Assembly (NCBI GenBank): GCA_000697335.1
Contig: JNEM01010272.1
Coordinates: forward strand, 1-41,956
Direction of reading: 5' to 3'
DNA length: 41,956 nucleotides
Source of the DNA: Conidiobolus incongruus B7586
Taxonomy: Eukaryota; Entomophthoromycota; Entomophthoromycetes; Entomophthorales; Conidiobolaceae
Notes under the pieces: generated by a model
Told to the model about the DNA's origin: nothing
Database searches by the model: none
The model's input: only the letters and a program-made list of their open reading frames with translations
Program-made: the position numbers and the translations under genes
Shown here: one piece after another, positions 1 through 11,549 of the stretch
Layout: each line of letters opens with the position of its first letter
Position numbering within the stretch: position 1 is the stretch's first letter

Positions 1-840
1 TAATATTTAAAAGATTAATTTTTATTATTATTTTCTTATTTATTAATAAAGTAAAGAAATATATTAATATCTCTTTATTTTTATTAAAAAATTATTAAAG
101 TAATTTAATATTAATTATATAAATATATTATATATACTTAAGTTTAAACTTAGCTTAATTAATAAAAATATAAAATAAATACCTTATAATTTAATAAAAG
201 CTTAAAAAAATTAAAGTAACTATAATTAAAAATAAAGGTTTTTATAGTAAATATTTACAATTAATAAATTTTAAATTTTTTTATATAATTTTTTATTTAA
301 AAATAAAATAAAATGTTAAATTAAGTTAAATTAATCTTTTTTATAAATTTTAATAAATAAATACTTTAAATATAAGTGAATAATAATTATTATAATAAAT
401 TATAATAGTATATAATTTTCTTATTTAATACTTCAAGGAAAATTAATTAATAATAAATTATATATTATTTTTTAAATAAAATAATTTTTAAATAGTGTTT
501 TTATTATAATTTAAAGATACTTATTATTTTATATAATAATTATAAAATATAAAAAGTTAAAGTTATAAAAAATTTTTTATATAAAAAAAATAAAGTTACT
601 ACATCTAGTATATTTACTTAATTATAACTTATATAATTATAATTATTTTAAATAATTAAAAAAATAGATTATAAGAAAAAAAATTCCTGTAAACAAATTA
701 AATTAATTCATAAAACATTAAATTTTAGTTTTTAATAAAAAGAACTATTTTTTAAATATTAGAAGCTTATCAAAAGTATAAAAAAGAGTTATTAATAATA
801 AAAGAGGCTATTAATTTTATATTATTTATTAATTTATTTG
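1..840. other. Extremely A+T-rich block, probably mutated repeat DNA
   Basis: This stretch is almost wholly A and T, with TpA-rich, frequently interrupted text and no open frame of useful length. It looks unlike ordinary intergenic DNA elsewhere in the window and like the block at the right edge, which contains a decayed transposon. At about 765-815 there is a very faint resemblance to the RNase H region of an LTR retroelement; if real it is an old, broken fossil, and I do not claim it. The block stops where the decayed ARP5 gene begins. Confidence 0.5.
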
Positions 841-844
841 TTTA

Positions 845-3123
845 GTTTTAATTTCAAAATTGTGCCATTACTTAATTCTTGCACTAATATCATTCATAAT
901 ACATAGTTAACATTGGGCCCTAAAAGATTTTGATCTAATATCTTTTTCAGATTTAGCTTTCTTTTTTCTTCTAGTTTAAGTAGTGTCTTGATCATCTCAA
1001 GCTAATTGGGCAGTTGATTTTAACCTTGACATAGAAGCTTCACTGTATCTATCTGTTAAATCTTCACAAAGCTTGCATTTAATATGAAGTTTGTTGAAGA
1101 GGGACTAAAAATACCTGTTAACTAAAGTGTGTAATAATAAGATGAAAACACTGTATATTGTTTTCTAAAATCACTTAACCATTTATCGAAATTCTCATTT
1201 CTTTTACTTTCATCTTCTTCAGCTTCTTGTTGCTATATTGAATTTTAGGTTAACAAAGGAAACATTGGAATATGAATGTTATACCCTTTTAGGCTCTTCC
1301 ACTTCTCTGAGTTTTTTGGCCTTTTCTCCAGCTCCTTGATCTGCTTTGATCAGTTTTTGCTTTCTTTTTTCTCGCTTAGAATCTTCTGATAATTCATCAT
1401 TGGGAACATCGATCAAGTCAAACGTGTGAACAACCTTTAAAATGATTCATTAGGAATATAAATATTAAATGAATAGAATTTAATTTTTCTTCAACTTCTT
1501 CAATACCAATTTGATGATATTTTGCCTTTTGAATACTCTTCTCAGTATGATGTATGACAAGATCCAGACTATCTTCATCTTACAAATCCCTACCTTAGAG
1601 GAGTTACTAAAATTAATATCATTTAAAAATTAGGTTATTTGATAGTCAGGTATTAAATACTAAGAAGGCAGATTTTCCTAGAGATTTTTTTTCAATCTGT
1701 TTAATTCCAATTATTCATCAAGTTTTTATTTAGATATCAGCTAAATCAAATCAGATTCATATACCAAATGCCATTAGAATATAAAAATTTATAAAATTGG
1801 CTGCTGTTTCAGCAGCCTTTTCATTTAATTTTTCTGCTTAAGCCCTTCACTTTTGAGAAATTAATTTTAATTCTTCATGTATTTTATATCACTAGACAAA
1901 ACACTAATGCTAATGTTATAATATGTTAATGGACAGATATATAGATAACTGGCTCAACATATGGAAACTGTATTTTAAATCTAAATTGTTGAAAAATTCA
2001 GCGTTATTTACATTAACTAAACATTTCAAATCTCTGACATAATCATTAGAGAAAAAAGTTTGACTGTATAATAAATACTACATATTATTGGTGGATTAGT
2101 AATCCTATTCTGAAATGAATGATGTGATTCACTTGAGAGTGGGAATATGCCATATTAACTGAAAAAGTTGGATATTTCAATTGCATCGATTTTAAAAGAA
2201 ATGACGAAGCTAAGGCATCTCCATAATTAATTCTATGGATAATTATTAGCTTTGATATTATTCAACAAAATAATATATAAGCATACCTGGTTGAGTAATT
2301 TAATTGTCTTTTCATATCAAAAACAGAAATAACTGTTACATTGTTACTTGATGAAGATATTATTAATCCTAGAGTTGATAAATTGTTACTATTATGGTAA
2401 TAGCTGAAGAGGCTATCAACCCCAAAGGAAGCAGCGGGTGCAGAAAATGCTTAAAATAAAAGCTCTGTCAGTACTAAAAAAGAGTTAGTTGTATTTTAAT
2501 TGAAAAATCTGTTTATATTACTTGTATGACTGAAAGAAGGGTTGAAAATAGGTTCAGTCATTACGATTGAATGATCAATGGAAGAGTTGATTTCCATATT
2601 TAAAAATATATAGTCCATAATATGCTCCTACATCAATATTATTATAATCTTAGTAATATTAGTAAGCATTAATCTATAAAACTTACCATAAATCCAGGAT
2701 GTGTTAAAACTCCATTCTCAAAAGGATATTTGAGATTGGCTTTAGTATTAATATTGTTGTTAATTTGGCCACCTATTAAAACTCTAGTCTGTGACTCCTC
2801 ATTAGCTTTACGTTCTCTATTTTCAGAAACTATGGTATCGAATTGAACTAAAATAACATATTAATAATCAAAGACTATACTACTAAAACTTGAATAACTC
2901 GTTGGATCAGATTTGTTCCCCAGCCGATTCTACAATGATGAGATCCTAAATCAATCTAAATCAAAAAATATACAATATCAATAATGATCTATTTACCATA
3001 GTCTATAATAATCGGAGTATCAGTTCCAATATATTCATGGTAATTTTGAAGTTGGTGATCGGGCCCTCGTAAAGCAATATTTTCACTTATAGGGGTTAGA
3101 TCTTTGACTGAACTTTCACCCAT
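845..3123 (-). pseudogene. ARP5: Decayed actin-related protein 5 (INO80 complex subunit)
   Basis: ARP5 is an actin-fold subunit of the INO80 chromatin remodeller in the nucleus. The frame opens at ATG 3123-3121 and reads through an N-terminal extension to TPIIIDYG, then after an intron GSHHCRIGWG, VLIGGQINNN, HIMDYIF, HSIVMTEPIFNP and SFGVDSLFSYYHN, the ARP5 actin-fold blocks in the correct order. RINYGDALASSFLLKSMQLK follows, then the charged, Lys/Arg-rich insert typical of ARP5 (QK.RA.AEKLNEKAAE) and a C-terminal RYSEASMSRLKSTAQLA block. Introns keep GT-AG ends. In-frame stops occur after TELLF (TAA), in the QK.RA.AEK stretch (TGA, TAA) and in the C-terminal block (TGA, TAA). Intron 2 cannot be spliced in phase by canonical sites, and another frame problem lies near 1950-2000. 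The family call is firm. The 3' end is approximate, and I infer loss of function. Confidence 0.85.
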
Positions 3124-4453
3124 GAGTGAAATGATCTGATATAATATTAAATTTTTTGTTGATTATGTAAATAAAATAATTTAAAAAAATTCCTCAATGG
3201 ACTGCTAATGTACAAGGTATTATTTATGATCAATCGATGGTGAAATATTTATGGGATTTGTTTGATATGATCAAATCACAAATTCGTTTAAATGTTGATT
3301 GCTTATAATTGGATATATTGTAGGAGGATAAATGATTAGGCCTGTGATATAATTTTATTCTACTTTTACCTTATTGTTTTAATTATAAATTGCACACTTA
3401 TTTATGAAATAATTATAATTTTATTTTAAACTCCTATTGATCGTGATATATTTTATACTTTTGTAATGTTTTTGATAAAACAAAACTAATATTTTATTAA
3501 TTGATGATATACATATAATTATGTTTTGAAAATAAATATGTATTTAATGATATTGTACAATATTAGGGAAAAGATCGAATATTATTCAAATGATATCAAC
3601 TATTAAACTCAAATATACATAGCCATATTTTTAATTTTAAACTGGACAGTTAAAATCATCTTCTGAAATATAAAATAATGAATAACCTGAATTAACCGAT
3701 AAAATATTTTCAAGAAAATCAAAATAATATTTCATGACAATGCAATCTATAATTGTTTTAATTGATTTAAACATATTATGGTTTTGATAAAATATATTTT
3801 TATAATCAATATAAACACTGTAATTGTTTATTAAATAAATCTAATTTATTAGAATATCCGATATAATGTAATAAGATGAAATAATTAAATAATTTTAGTA
3901 TTTTTATTTACTCTTAATATTCAAGTTTTAGCAATTGAGTTGATGTATCTCTGGATAAATATATATTTGAAATTTTAGCGATTAAGTATTTTAAATAGTC
4001 GATAAATTATATATAGATAATATGTTATATATCTTGAAACATAATAAGTCAATAAAACATATCCAAATTATGCCAAAAGTTAGTAGTAAAAGATTCTTTA
4101 TATTATATTGTATATATTTTTCTCAAAAATTTTTGATATTGGATGTTTTTGCACAGTTTAATATAGTATAATATAACGAATAAAATTAACACTCCTAATA
4201 ATATTAATTATGAGATTATAAGTTATTTTCTGTTTATAATTGTTTATATAGGAGGTAATATTTGAAAAATAGTGTATCAAAATTTAAGCAAAATGGTTTA
4301 GAATTCCAAAACTCAATCTAGAACTTGCAATTAACATTTTATTTTATTGACAAAATTAATTGGAGAAATAACTTGTATTAAAATGAGGATACTAAGGGTC
4401 ATGAGAGATTCCATTTTTTGGAATGAGGTATCCTTTCTTTTTCTATTTCATTC
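3124..4453. other. Intergenic, divergent promoter region; one protein-like scrap
   Basis: This lies between the divergent ARP5 relic and the first membrane-protein paralogue. A short plus-strand stretch at about 3187-3310 reads like protein (IPQWTANVQGIIYDQSM and onward) but has no ATG and an upstream stop in frame, so I do not call it a gene. Just before the next gene, at about 4410-4427, the arms attcca and tggaat flank a T run, a small possible 5'-UTR hairpin. No RNA gene or repeat is seen. Confidence 0.4.
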
Positions 4454-5413
4454 ATGTCAGATAATCTTTATAGCTATCAATTTAACGCACAGTCTAACGT
4501 TCCGATACCTCCCTTTGATTCAACTGATCTCCCAAGCTATGAAGAGGCAGTCAAATCTAATTCTGAAATACCTATTAGAGTGGAATTTCCTCAACCTGGT
4601 CTAGTGTTTCCTGAACCTGATTTTTCCTGCGTTGCACCACCAGAAACACATGCAATCAATATCAAAGATATCCCAGTCAAAACTTCGAAGAGTGGAATCG
4701 TCTCTCATGAAGCTCTTTTAAACAAGGATCCGAATTTATTACATCACTTCTTTTTGTACCATAACACAGCACCCAAGCTTTTTGTTGATATCAAAGGAAA
4801 TCACTATGAAAAAGTGGTAGAGAGATATAGAGTGACAAATGAGAATGGTGAAACAGAGTGGAAGACACGTACATATCAAAAGGAAGTAGTTGATTTTGAA
4901 ATGAGCTATGATGCTTCTGGATATGTACTCCCAACTGGCACTTTGCATCTGACCAATCCAGAAGTTCATGATCACACTGAAGATTGCAGTGTAAATAGTT
5001 TAAATCAGCTATTTATCAATTATACAAAGAGTAAGAATCGATTAAAAGAAATCAGTCTTGAAAAAATCATCCAATGGAATTTTGAAGAGTTAACCAGGGC
5101 AATTTCTTATAGCATCAGAGCTCAAGGCTATAGAGGTAGTATTCATGTCAATTATCGTCGTCAGCATTACAAAATCAAAGTGTTATCAGAGTCGAAGTTA
5201 TCTAAATTTTATCACAGTAAAATCACCAGTGTGCTTTGTGTTTTAACTTGCTGTTGTTTGATTTGGTGGCCCATTGGATACATGTATAAGGATCAAATTG
5301 GAGAGGATTTTAGGTCAACCTTCCAAATGTCCATTTCAACTCAGGATTGGTATTATAAAAATATTTCCTCTATATTAAGCTCAGTCAGAGAACGCAGAAT
5401 CCAATACCATTAA
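4454..5413 (+). CDS. Membrane-associated protein with LPSY motif, paralogue A
   Basis: This is a single-exon gene of 319 residues ending in TAA. The start at 4454 is supported because paralogue B begins at the matching residue (MS.DLYSYQFNAQS). Near residue 27 lies LPSYEEA, a PPxY/LPxY-type motif bound by WW domains of Rsp5/Nedd4 ubiquitin ligases. The middle is a mixed beta-rich domain with conserved blocks ISHEALLNKDP, DIKG.HYE and LEKIIQWNFEEL. Near residues 258-278 a Cys-rich hydrophobic segment (CCCLIWWPIGYMY) suggests membrane insertion and possible palmitoylation. The C-terminus ends in DWYYKNISSIL. There is no signal peptide, so a cytosolic face is likely. I cannot name the family; proteins of this general layout occur in fungi. 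Role in ubiquitin-linked membrane traffic is inference from the motif alone. The copy looks whole. Confidence 0.85.
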   Translation: MSDNLYSYQFNAQSNVPIPPFDSTDLPSYEEAVKSNSEIPIRVEFPQPGLVFPEPDFSCVAPPETHAINIKDIPVKTSKSGIVSHEALLNKDPNLLHHFFLYHNTAPKLFVDIKGNHYEKVVERYRVTNENGETEWKTRTYQKEVVDFEMSYDASGYVLPTGTLHLTNPEVHDHTEDCSVNSLNQLFINYTKSKNRLKEISLEKIIQWNFEELTRAISYSIRAQGYRGSIHVNYRRQHYKIKVLSESKLSKFYHSKITSVLCVLTCCCLIWWPIGYMYKDQIGEDFRSTFQMSISTQDWYYKNISSILSSVRERRIQYH

Positions 5414-6074
5414 GTCATTCATAAGATAATAAAAGACCAAAACTCCTATTAATAACGATTATTATTATATAAATTAAAATCTTTATTTAATAAATTCTAC
5501 TCTTGATTATAACATTAACAGTCTATTAAGAATTTTTGAAAATAATTGAAAATAAATAAACTAAAAAGCCTCAATAAATTGAATGAAAAATACTCAAACA
5601 AAAAAGTCTGCATATATTATGTTAAATCAAATCTATATAATCAAATATTATCATATTTTTATAATTAAACTCTTATTATTAGTTTTGATTTTCAAATTCC
5701 ATGTATATATCAAAAATAATATTGATTAAAAAATTATAAAATATATGTATATATTGTCACTTGTCAAATTAGGAATTAGTTTCGATATAATTTATTTATA
5801 ATCGAAGTAATCTCTGTGAACTTATTATTGGCATAATATGTTTAACAATATTAGATTTGATAATGATAAAATAATTCATATATTTTATAATGAATCAGAA
5901 ATGAGATGATACTACCAAATTAATAGATTAAGCATTGTTGAATATCAGACAACACTGCATATTAAAAATCGCTATTTTTTGAATGAGAAAAATGAGATGA
6001 TTTCATTGAAACAGATATTAGAATTCAGATCAACAATAATGCTAAATTTTTTCTTTTCAATTTAATCATTAATA
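5414..6074. other. Intergenic spacer between tandem paralogues
   Basis: This spacer is about 660 nt of A+T-rich DNA between the two copies. It should hold the 3' end of paralogue A and the promoter of paralogue B. No open frame, RNA gene or direct repeat was seen, so there is no visible trace of how the duplication happened. Confidence 0.4.
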
Positions 6075-7031
6075 ATGTCAGAAGATCTTTACAGTTATCA
6101 ATTTAATGCTCAATCGCATGTACCTACATCATCTAATCCAAACAGCCCTCCATCATATGAAGAAGCAACTAATTCAAATCCTGAAAAACCTATGAAAATT
6201 GAATTTCCAGAACCTAATTTAATATTTCCAGATGCTAATTATTCCACATTTCCTCCTCAGCCAGTTCATTCAATTAATATTAACGATATTCCAGTTACCA
6301 CTTCAAAGAAGGGAATCATTTCCCATGAAGCTCTATTGAATAAGGATCCAGACTTACTTCACCACTTTTTCTTACATTATAACACCCCTCCAAAAGTTTT
6401 TATAGATATTAAAGGGTTTCATTATGAAAGGGTTGAAGAAGAATTTCGAAGTGAAAATGAAAATGGTGAAACTTTAATTAATACAAGTACTCATGACAGA
6501 GAAGAAATAGACTTTCAATTTAGTTTTGATATCTCTGATTATATCCTTCCTATAGGTATTTTACATCTTATGAATCCTAAAGATTCTGACCACCAATTCA
6601 ACTCTAACCTCCACGCTCTTAATCAATTATTCATTAGTTATACTAATAGTAAAAATCTATTGAAGGAAATCGAGCTTGAAAAGATTATTCAATGGAATTT
6701 TGAAGAATTAAGTAAAGCCATTACATATAGTATTCGAAACACTGGTTATTACGGTTTAATCAATATTAACTTTCGAAGGGAAAACTACAAGGTTAAGGTG
6801 TTATCGGAATCTAGCTTGTCGAAATTTTATCATAACAAAATAATGTCAGTTTTATGTGTTATATCATGTTGTTGGTTGATTTGGTGGCCTATTGGATATA
6901 TGTATAAGGATAAAGTAGGCGCTAATTTCCGCTCAACTTTTCAAGTATCTATCTCTCCCAAAGACTGGTACTATAAAAATATTTCATGTATCTTAAACTC
7001 GGTTAAAGAAAGAAGAATTGAATATTATTAA
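6075..7031 (+). CDS. Membrane-associated protein with PPSY motif, paralogue B
   Basis: This is a single-exon gene of 318 residues ending in TAA, on the same strand as paralogue A. The two align from first to last residue with almost no gaps, and well over half the positions look identical. Here the N-terminal motif is a full PPSY (SPPSYEEA), a classical WW-domain ligand, where copy A has LPSY. The conserved blocks ISHEALLNKDP, DIKGFHYER, LEKIIQWNFEEL and the hydrophobic CCWLIWWPIGYMY are all kept, as is the terminal DWYYKNIS. Divergence is concentrated in residues 125-190. Both copies are clean, so the duplication is old enough to diverge but has been under constraint. The function is not established; a WW-ligase adaptor or substrate is one possibility. 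Confidence 0.85.
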   Translation: MSEDLYSYQFNAQSHVPTSSNPNSPPSYEEATNSNPEKPMKIEFPEPNLIFPDANYSTFPPQPVHSININDIPVTTSKKGIISHEALLNKDPDLLHHFFLHYNTPPKVFIDIKGFHYERVEEEFRSENENGETLINTSTHDREEIDFQFSFDISDYILPIGILHLMNPKDSDHQFNSNLHALNQLFISYTNSKNLLKEIELEKIIQWNFEELSKAITYSIRNTGYYGLININFRRENYKVKVLSESSLSKFYHNKIMSVLCVISCCWLIWWPIGYMYKDKVGANFRSTFQVSISPKDWYYKNISCILNSVKERRIEYY

Positions 7032-7673
7032 TTTATGCAGATAATTTTATATTTATATTTATAATAAATGATAAAGTTTGATAACGTATTAATTAATACA
7101 ATGATTTTATTATGAAATCACAGGGAGAGAGGAGTAGGGTAGAGTTTAAATACTGAAATTAAATATAAGGGAAAATAATAAACGTTGAATAAATAAAACG
7201 TTTAAGTTAGGAGGACCAAATACAATCAAAACAGATCCGAAATGTAGTTATTAAATTGACCTATTAGTTAATCTGAATTCTCAGAATCATACTATACTAT
7301 TGATTAACAATTAATGAGTAAAAATTACAATCATTAATGTCAATAGAAAGTAGAAATATTAGATTAGTTGTGAAATGTGGAAAGCTGTAAAATTCAACTA
7401 TTCTGTTGAACTAAATCAGATAATAATCCAAGAGAGAGTATTTTAGGCTAATTTTACAACTGATGTATCAAATCAATTGTAGGGAAATTGGATGATATCA
7501 TGTTATACTGTAGCATCTCATTCGATGAGTAACAAAATAGGGGATTGGGCATATCAAAAGGATCTAGCCTTAGCACCAATTTAAAAGAACATGAACATGA
7601 ACGATTAAAGGAGGAGGAAAAATTTTTGAATCAAATGGACAATTAGATACTCAATTGTATAGTCACAAACAAA
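7032..7673. other. Intergenic, convergent 3' ends
   Basis: This is the space between paralogue B and the convergent Ser/Pro-rich gene. It is somewhat less A+T-rich than other gaps (for example around 7110-7145 and 7440-7620), but no credible frame or RNA gene was found. Confidence 0.35.
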
Positions 7674-8516
7674 TCAAATAGCTTCAATATTGACGAAATC
7701 AGTGGTGAATTCTTCCAATTGAACATAATGCTGCACTGTGTCAACTGAAGATTGGCTTGAATTCCAAGTAGCATCATCTGTCGAGCAATAAAAACAAATA
7801 TCATCTTCTGGATTGTAATCATATTTTGGATCATTCAGCTGAAACAGGCCAGCTAGGGGCATTGAAGATGATGTATGTTTGATCATATGTGGACAAGTAT
7901 GTTGCTTTGAGTTATTCCCATATTCAGCATTTTGGCGAGACATTGGTTGAGAAGTCAAGTTGATTAAATTAGTAAACGAACCAATCATTTTGGAAAACAT
8001 TGTGCGATTTAGTGTACGGGGCTTAGTAGAAATGTTGGGACGATGAGAGTTGGTAAAAGATGTCGGTAATGGCTTTGGTGAATGGGTTCGATTCAAGTTA
8101 AAGCTGAGTCTTTTTGGAGAAGGGATAGGTGTTTTGCATGACTCAGAAGAGTCAGAAGAATTGGATTCAATTTGAACAACGGAAGTACTTAAGCTACGCT
8201 GACGAGGGCAAGTATGATTGGGTTTTAAAGAATGCCGCTTGAGAAATGAATTGCTTCGTGAAGGAGTGTTAGATTTTGGTGATGTGGGAGTCTTTTCTGA
8301 AATGGGAGTGACGCGAATTAGGTTGAGACTATAACGTTTGGATTTTGGACTTATAATTGGAGATTCTTCATAAAATTCAGGAGAAGCAATGGTACTGTGA
8401 TCTGGAGTGAAAGGATCGTATTGCGGTTTGGCAATAAAAATTCGAGAAGTAGGTCTGGACACCATGACTGAATGAAAATTATGAAGAAAATCGAATAGGA
8501 TAGTCAAGCACACCAA
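7674..8516 (-). CDS. Ser/Pro-rich, probably phosphoregulated protein, unknown function
   Basis: This single-exon frame of up to 280 residues ends in TGA. The first ATG (8516-8514) would add a short hydrophobic leader (CLTILFDFLHNF). The second, at 8465-8463 (MVSRPTSRIF), gives an ordinary cytosolic start and may be the real one. The N-terminal two thirds are low complexity and basic, with many SP and TP sites (IISPKSKRYSLNL, TPTSPKSNTPSRS, PIPSPKRLSFNL, THSPKPLP), as expected of a proline-directed or basophilic kinase target. RXXS-like sites such as KRLS and KRHS recur. The C-terminus is different: acidic and aromatic (YNPEDDICFYCSTDD). No known domain is recognised. The clean frame and the repeated motif KRxSxNL support a real protein. 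Confidence 0.7.
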   Translation of the reverse strand: MVCLTILFDFLHNFHSVMVSRPTSRIFIAKPQYDPFTPDHSTIASPEFYEESPIISPKSKRYSLNLIRVTPISEKTPTSPKSNTPSRSNSFLKRHSLKPNHTCPRQRSLSTSVVQIESNSSDSSESCKTPIPSPKRLSFNLNRTHSPKPLPTSFTNSHRPNISTKPRTLNRTMFSKMIGSFTNLINLTSQPMSRQNAEYGNNSKQHTCPHMIKHTSSSMPLAGLFQLNDPKYDYNPEDDICFYCSTDDATWNSSQSSVDTVQHYVQLEEFTTDFVNIEAI

Positions 8517-11500
8517 ATCAAGAAGACTGGAATAATATTAAAATATTCAAGCACCAAAGTGGTAGAAGTGGTTTGGTTAAGTTATTAAAATCACAAAGAT
8601 GAATCTTCGTGGGACATTAAAATAATTAAAAAATTAAGAATTGAGATAGATTTCAGCTAAACTAATGAATTTGTTTCATTTTATATGGAATCAATATACT
8701 TTGAATGTTAATCATTTCTCATTCAAGTGCATGTGAGTTTAAACCAATCAGCTTTAGGCAATCAAGACTGAGAAAGAAGAGATACATTGAGTTGACAAAA
8801 TTGATATGAATATCTGTGATTTGATTGGTGGATTTGGCCACGAATACAAATCCTTTTATTATCCGACAAAGGAAGATTAATCAACCCGAATCAACAAGTT
8901 AAACAAAGGAAAATATCAAAGAATTGTAGCCAAAAAATAAATAATAATTAAATTAATAATCCCTAACATCCGCTTCAATAATATCTTCCACCCTCCTACA
9001 ATTATATTTTGATAAGCTAATGAATTCCTTATTTAATCTGCTACAAAAGTTGGCTAATTACTCAGTCATCCCCATTTATTATAGGGTTAATGATTGTCTT
9101 AGCTTATATCTTTCTATTATAGGCTTAGTTTAACATATTAACATCTAAAAACAACTCGTTTTCTTTGTAAAAACACTCTACTTTGTGTTTAGACTCCAGA
9201 TAAAATTTAAGTTAATTTTTAGCCAGTAATAGAGCTGAATGAATTTGGTAATGTATATTTTTATTAATTACAATATAAGTGATTTCCTCCTTAGTCGACT
9301 CAAGCTGTAAGTTTTGTTGAAATTCAAGCAATCCACTTTCTGGCGTTATCAACTTGATTTTACTTAATTTAGAAGATTATAAATAATAAATAAACATTCG
9401 TATTCCATTAATTAAATATATTATCTCTTATTGCTATATTGTTATTATTAGTTTTTGATATGTTACGACCAAAATTTTAATTATGCTTTGCTTTTAGAAA
9501 ATATTCGAAGATTGATTTCAAATGTTTAAGATCTTATGTTATAATATTTCAAGTCACATACTTTAAAATATGTCTTAATTCTTACATTTGTATTTAAATT
9601 GCGATATGTTCTAAAATTATTTGAAAAACTAATAATATATCCTTAATGTTGTATTTCAAAATTAATCATCTCTTCCAGTTTGATAGCTAAACCAATATTA
9701 TTTCTATTTTAAGCTGACTTTGTCAGTCTATAATTGAAGGATACTCTTTGTTCTCTTTATTTTCTTTATTAGATTTTATCCAAATCCCATATCATTCATT
9801 GATTCAATTATTTAAACCTACAGTCCCGATACGTTAAAGAGCAGCATTAATAAATAATTTACTAAATCATATTTTGAGTACTTTTCTAACTACCATCTTT
9901 ATTTATAAAACTTAATATAAAACACAACACTTAATATAAATTATTGGTAAAAGATTTGAGAAATAACTTAATCATTTTCATCAATATATATAAATGTATA
10001 TTAGGAAAAATATCCAATCATAATATTGAACATTAATTGACATGATATTAAAAAATAGTAGCTTACTTAGCACTTTAGTAAAATAACTCTTTAAATATGT
10101 AATATCTTTTATATTTTGGCCAATAATTTATCTTAGATTTCTTGATTTTGAAAGAAATGTTTTGATAATTTCTCTAACATTTCAATTTTAATTCTTATTG
10201 AAAAATCAAATATTCTTTCATATATAACATTAATATTAGATAAAAAATTGAATAGATGATTTGATTGAATATTTGGTTTAATTATATTCAATCCTTTATT
10301 ATATTATATGTATAATAAAATAGCTCAGAGACACGGTTTGAAGGGACTCTGTTAAATTGAAAGTGCAATCAAATTTTACAATACATCAAATGATTTGATG
10401 TTATATTCAATGTTAGATCATTAACTTTATTAAGAAAATAAATGTTAATATAGTCTACAAGTTGTAGTTATATTTGATAAATATTTATTAAACAAATTGA
10501 ATTTTAAATTTGAAGTTTAATAATAAATGTATTCATATTATATTATTGTAATCATAATGAATTTGATGATAAAATTTGTCAAGTTGATGAATATTTTAAC
10601 ACGTTCTTGATTTACAACAATAAAAGTATTAATATAATATATTTTTCTTATAGTTAAATATTTGTACTATAATATGTGCTAAGATTAAAGATTCAAATAT
10701 TATATTTCATCTCATATGACATGTAATTAATAATTTTTGGTAGGAATTTCATTGAAAATTTTTAAAAATTTATTGTTTAACCTGAAAATTCTTTTTTCAA
10801 GTTGTTGTTATTTTGTGTATCATATAGACAAATTATGTTTTTATAAAGTCATTTTCAAATTGTCGATTTTTATAATATATTTTTAATATAAACAATTAAT
10901 ATAAAAAGAAAAATAATCTTTTAACTCTAAGTTTAACCATTTAAAATCAATAAATTATTAGATCAGATGTATAATTTTTTGGTATTAAACAAATGAACAC
11001 AGTAAAGCCGCTTTGATCCTTTAGCATGAAACTCGAATCGGGCCAATGATATGACTTTATTAATAGCTAAATTTTAATTAATTTTTTAACGGTATATATA
11101 ATTCTAATTTGAAATAAGATGAATATTCTTATATATTAACATGATTTGACACTAAAAGCTCGAATCGGTTATAGTGTAAATTAATATTTAATTATTCTTA
11201 AATAAATTACCATATCTCAGAATATTAGAAATAATTTTTAATTTCCAAATCAAATTGATTTATTCAATTTCTAGATTACTTATATAGCATTTTAATTTTT
11301 TAAATTTCTATTGGATAGAGGCTCCAACTTCTAACAAAGTCCGATCACGTGCCTTTAATTATAATTGATATGATGAAAATCTGTTTTATTCAACTAAAAA
11401 TAACATTGAAAACCATAAATATAATATAATGATGAAATAATTAAAAACTATTCTTTATGATATTCTCTAATACAAGGTAGTATTTATTTATTTATTTAAA

Positions 11501-11549
11501 AGCGCTCGCTTTTCCAACTTTTGATTGATTAATATAAAATTTCTTAAAT
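8517..11549. other. Long intergenic region
   Basis: These 3 kb separate the divergent Ser/Pro-rich gene and the intersectin-like gene. Apart from the possible gene relic at 8958-9365, listed separately, I see no coding text. Two short sequences near 11025 and 11160 share CTCGAATCGG, and the second is flanked by CACTA and TAGTG arms. They do not fold as tRNAs. The single CACGTG E-box-like hexamer at about 11345-11350 is unremarkable alone. Confidence 0.4.
8958..9365 (-). pseudogene. Possible small decayed gene, family unknown
   Basis: On the minus strand, text at about 9357-9220 reads ITPESGLLEFQQNLQLES then IHYQIHSALLLAKN, followed by TAA and further protein-like text. At about 9072-8959 a second piece reads MTE, TAA, then LANFCSRLNKEFISLS and RRVEDIIEADVRDY before a TAA. 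No initiating ATG was found in frame for the first piece. The first piece is vaguely like Ctf8 (ELQG block and IGHHLLEGK block), but the match is too loose to name. The stops again replace plausible Gln codons. It could be a broken gene or a chance run. Confidence 0.3.

Noticed and set aside
700-840. Possible RNase H-like fragment of an LTR retroelement at about 765-815
   Set aside because: The match is a handful of residues in nearly pure A+T sequence and could be chance. No ends, repeats or other parts were seen.
4347-4604. 85-codon frame overlapping the start of paralogue A
   Set aside because: It is an out-of-frame shadow of the 319-residue gene, with no counterpart in paralogue B.
8958-9365. 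Naming the relic as Ctf8
   Set aside because: Only two short, loose blocks match, and there is no start codon and no C-terminal agreement.
10315-10380. tRNA-like text beginning TAGCTCAG
   Set aside because: No cloverleaf can be drawn; only the D-arm-like octamer matches.
11000-11190. tRNA-like T-arm sequences (CTCGAATCGG) near 11025 and 11160
   Set aside because: Neither has a complementary T stem, an acceptor stem or an anticodon arm at the right distance.
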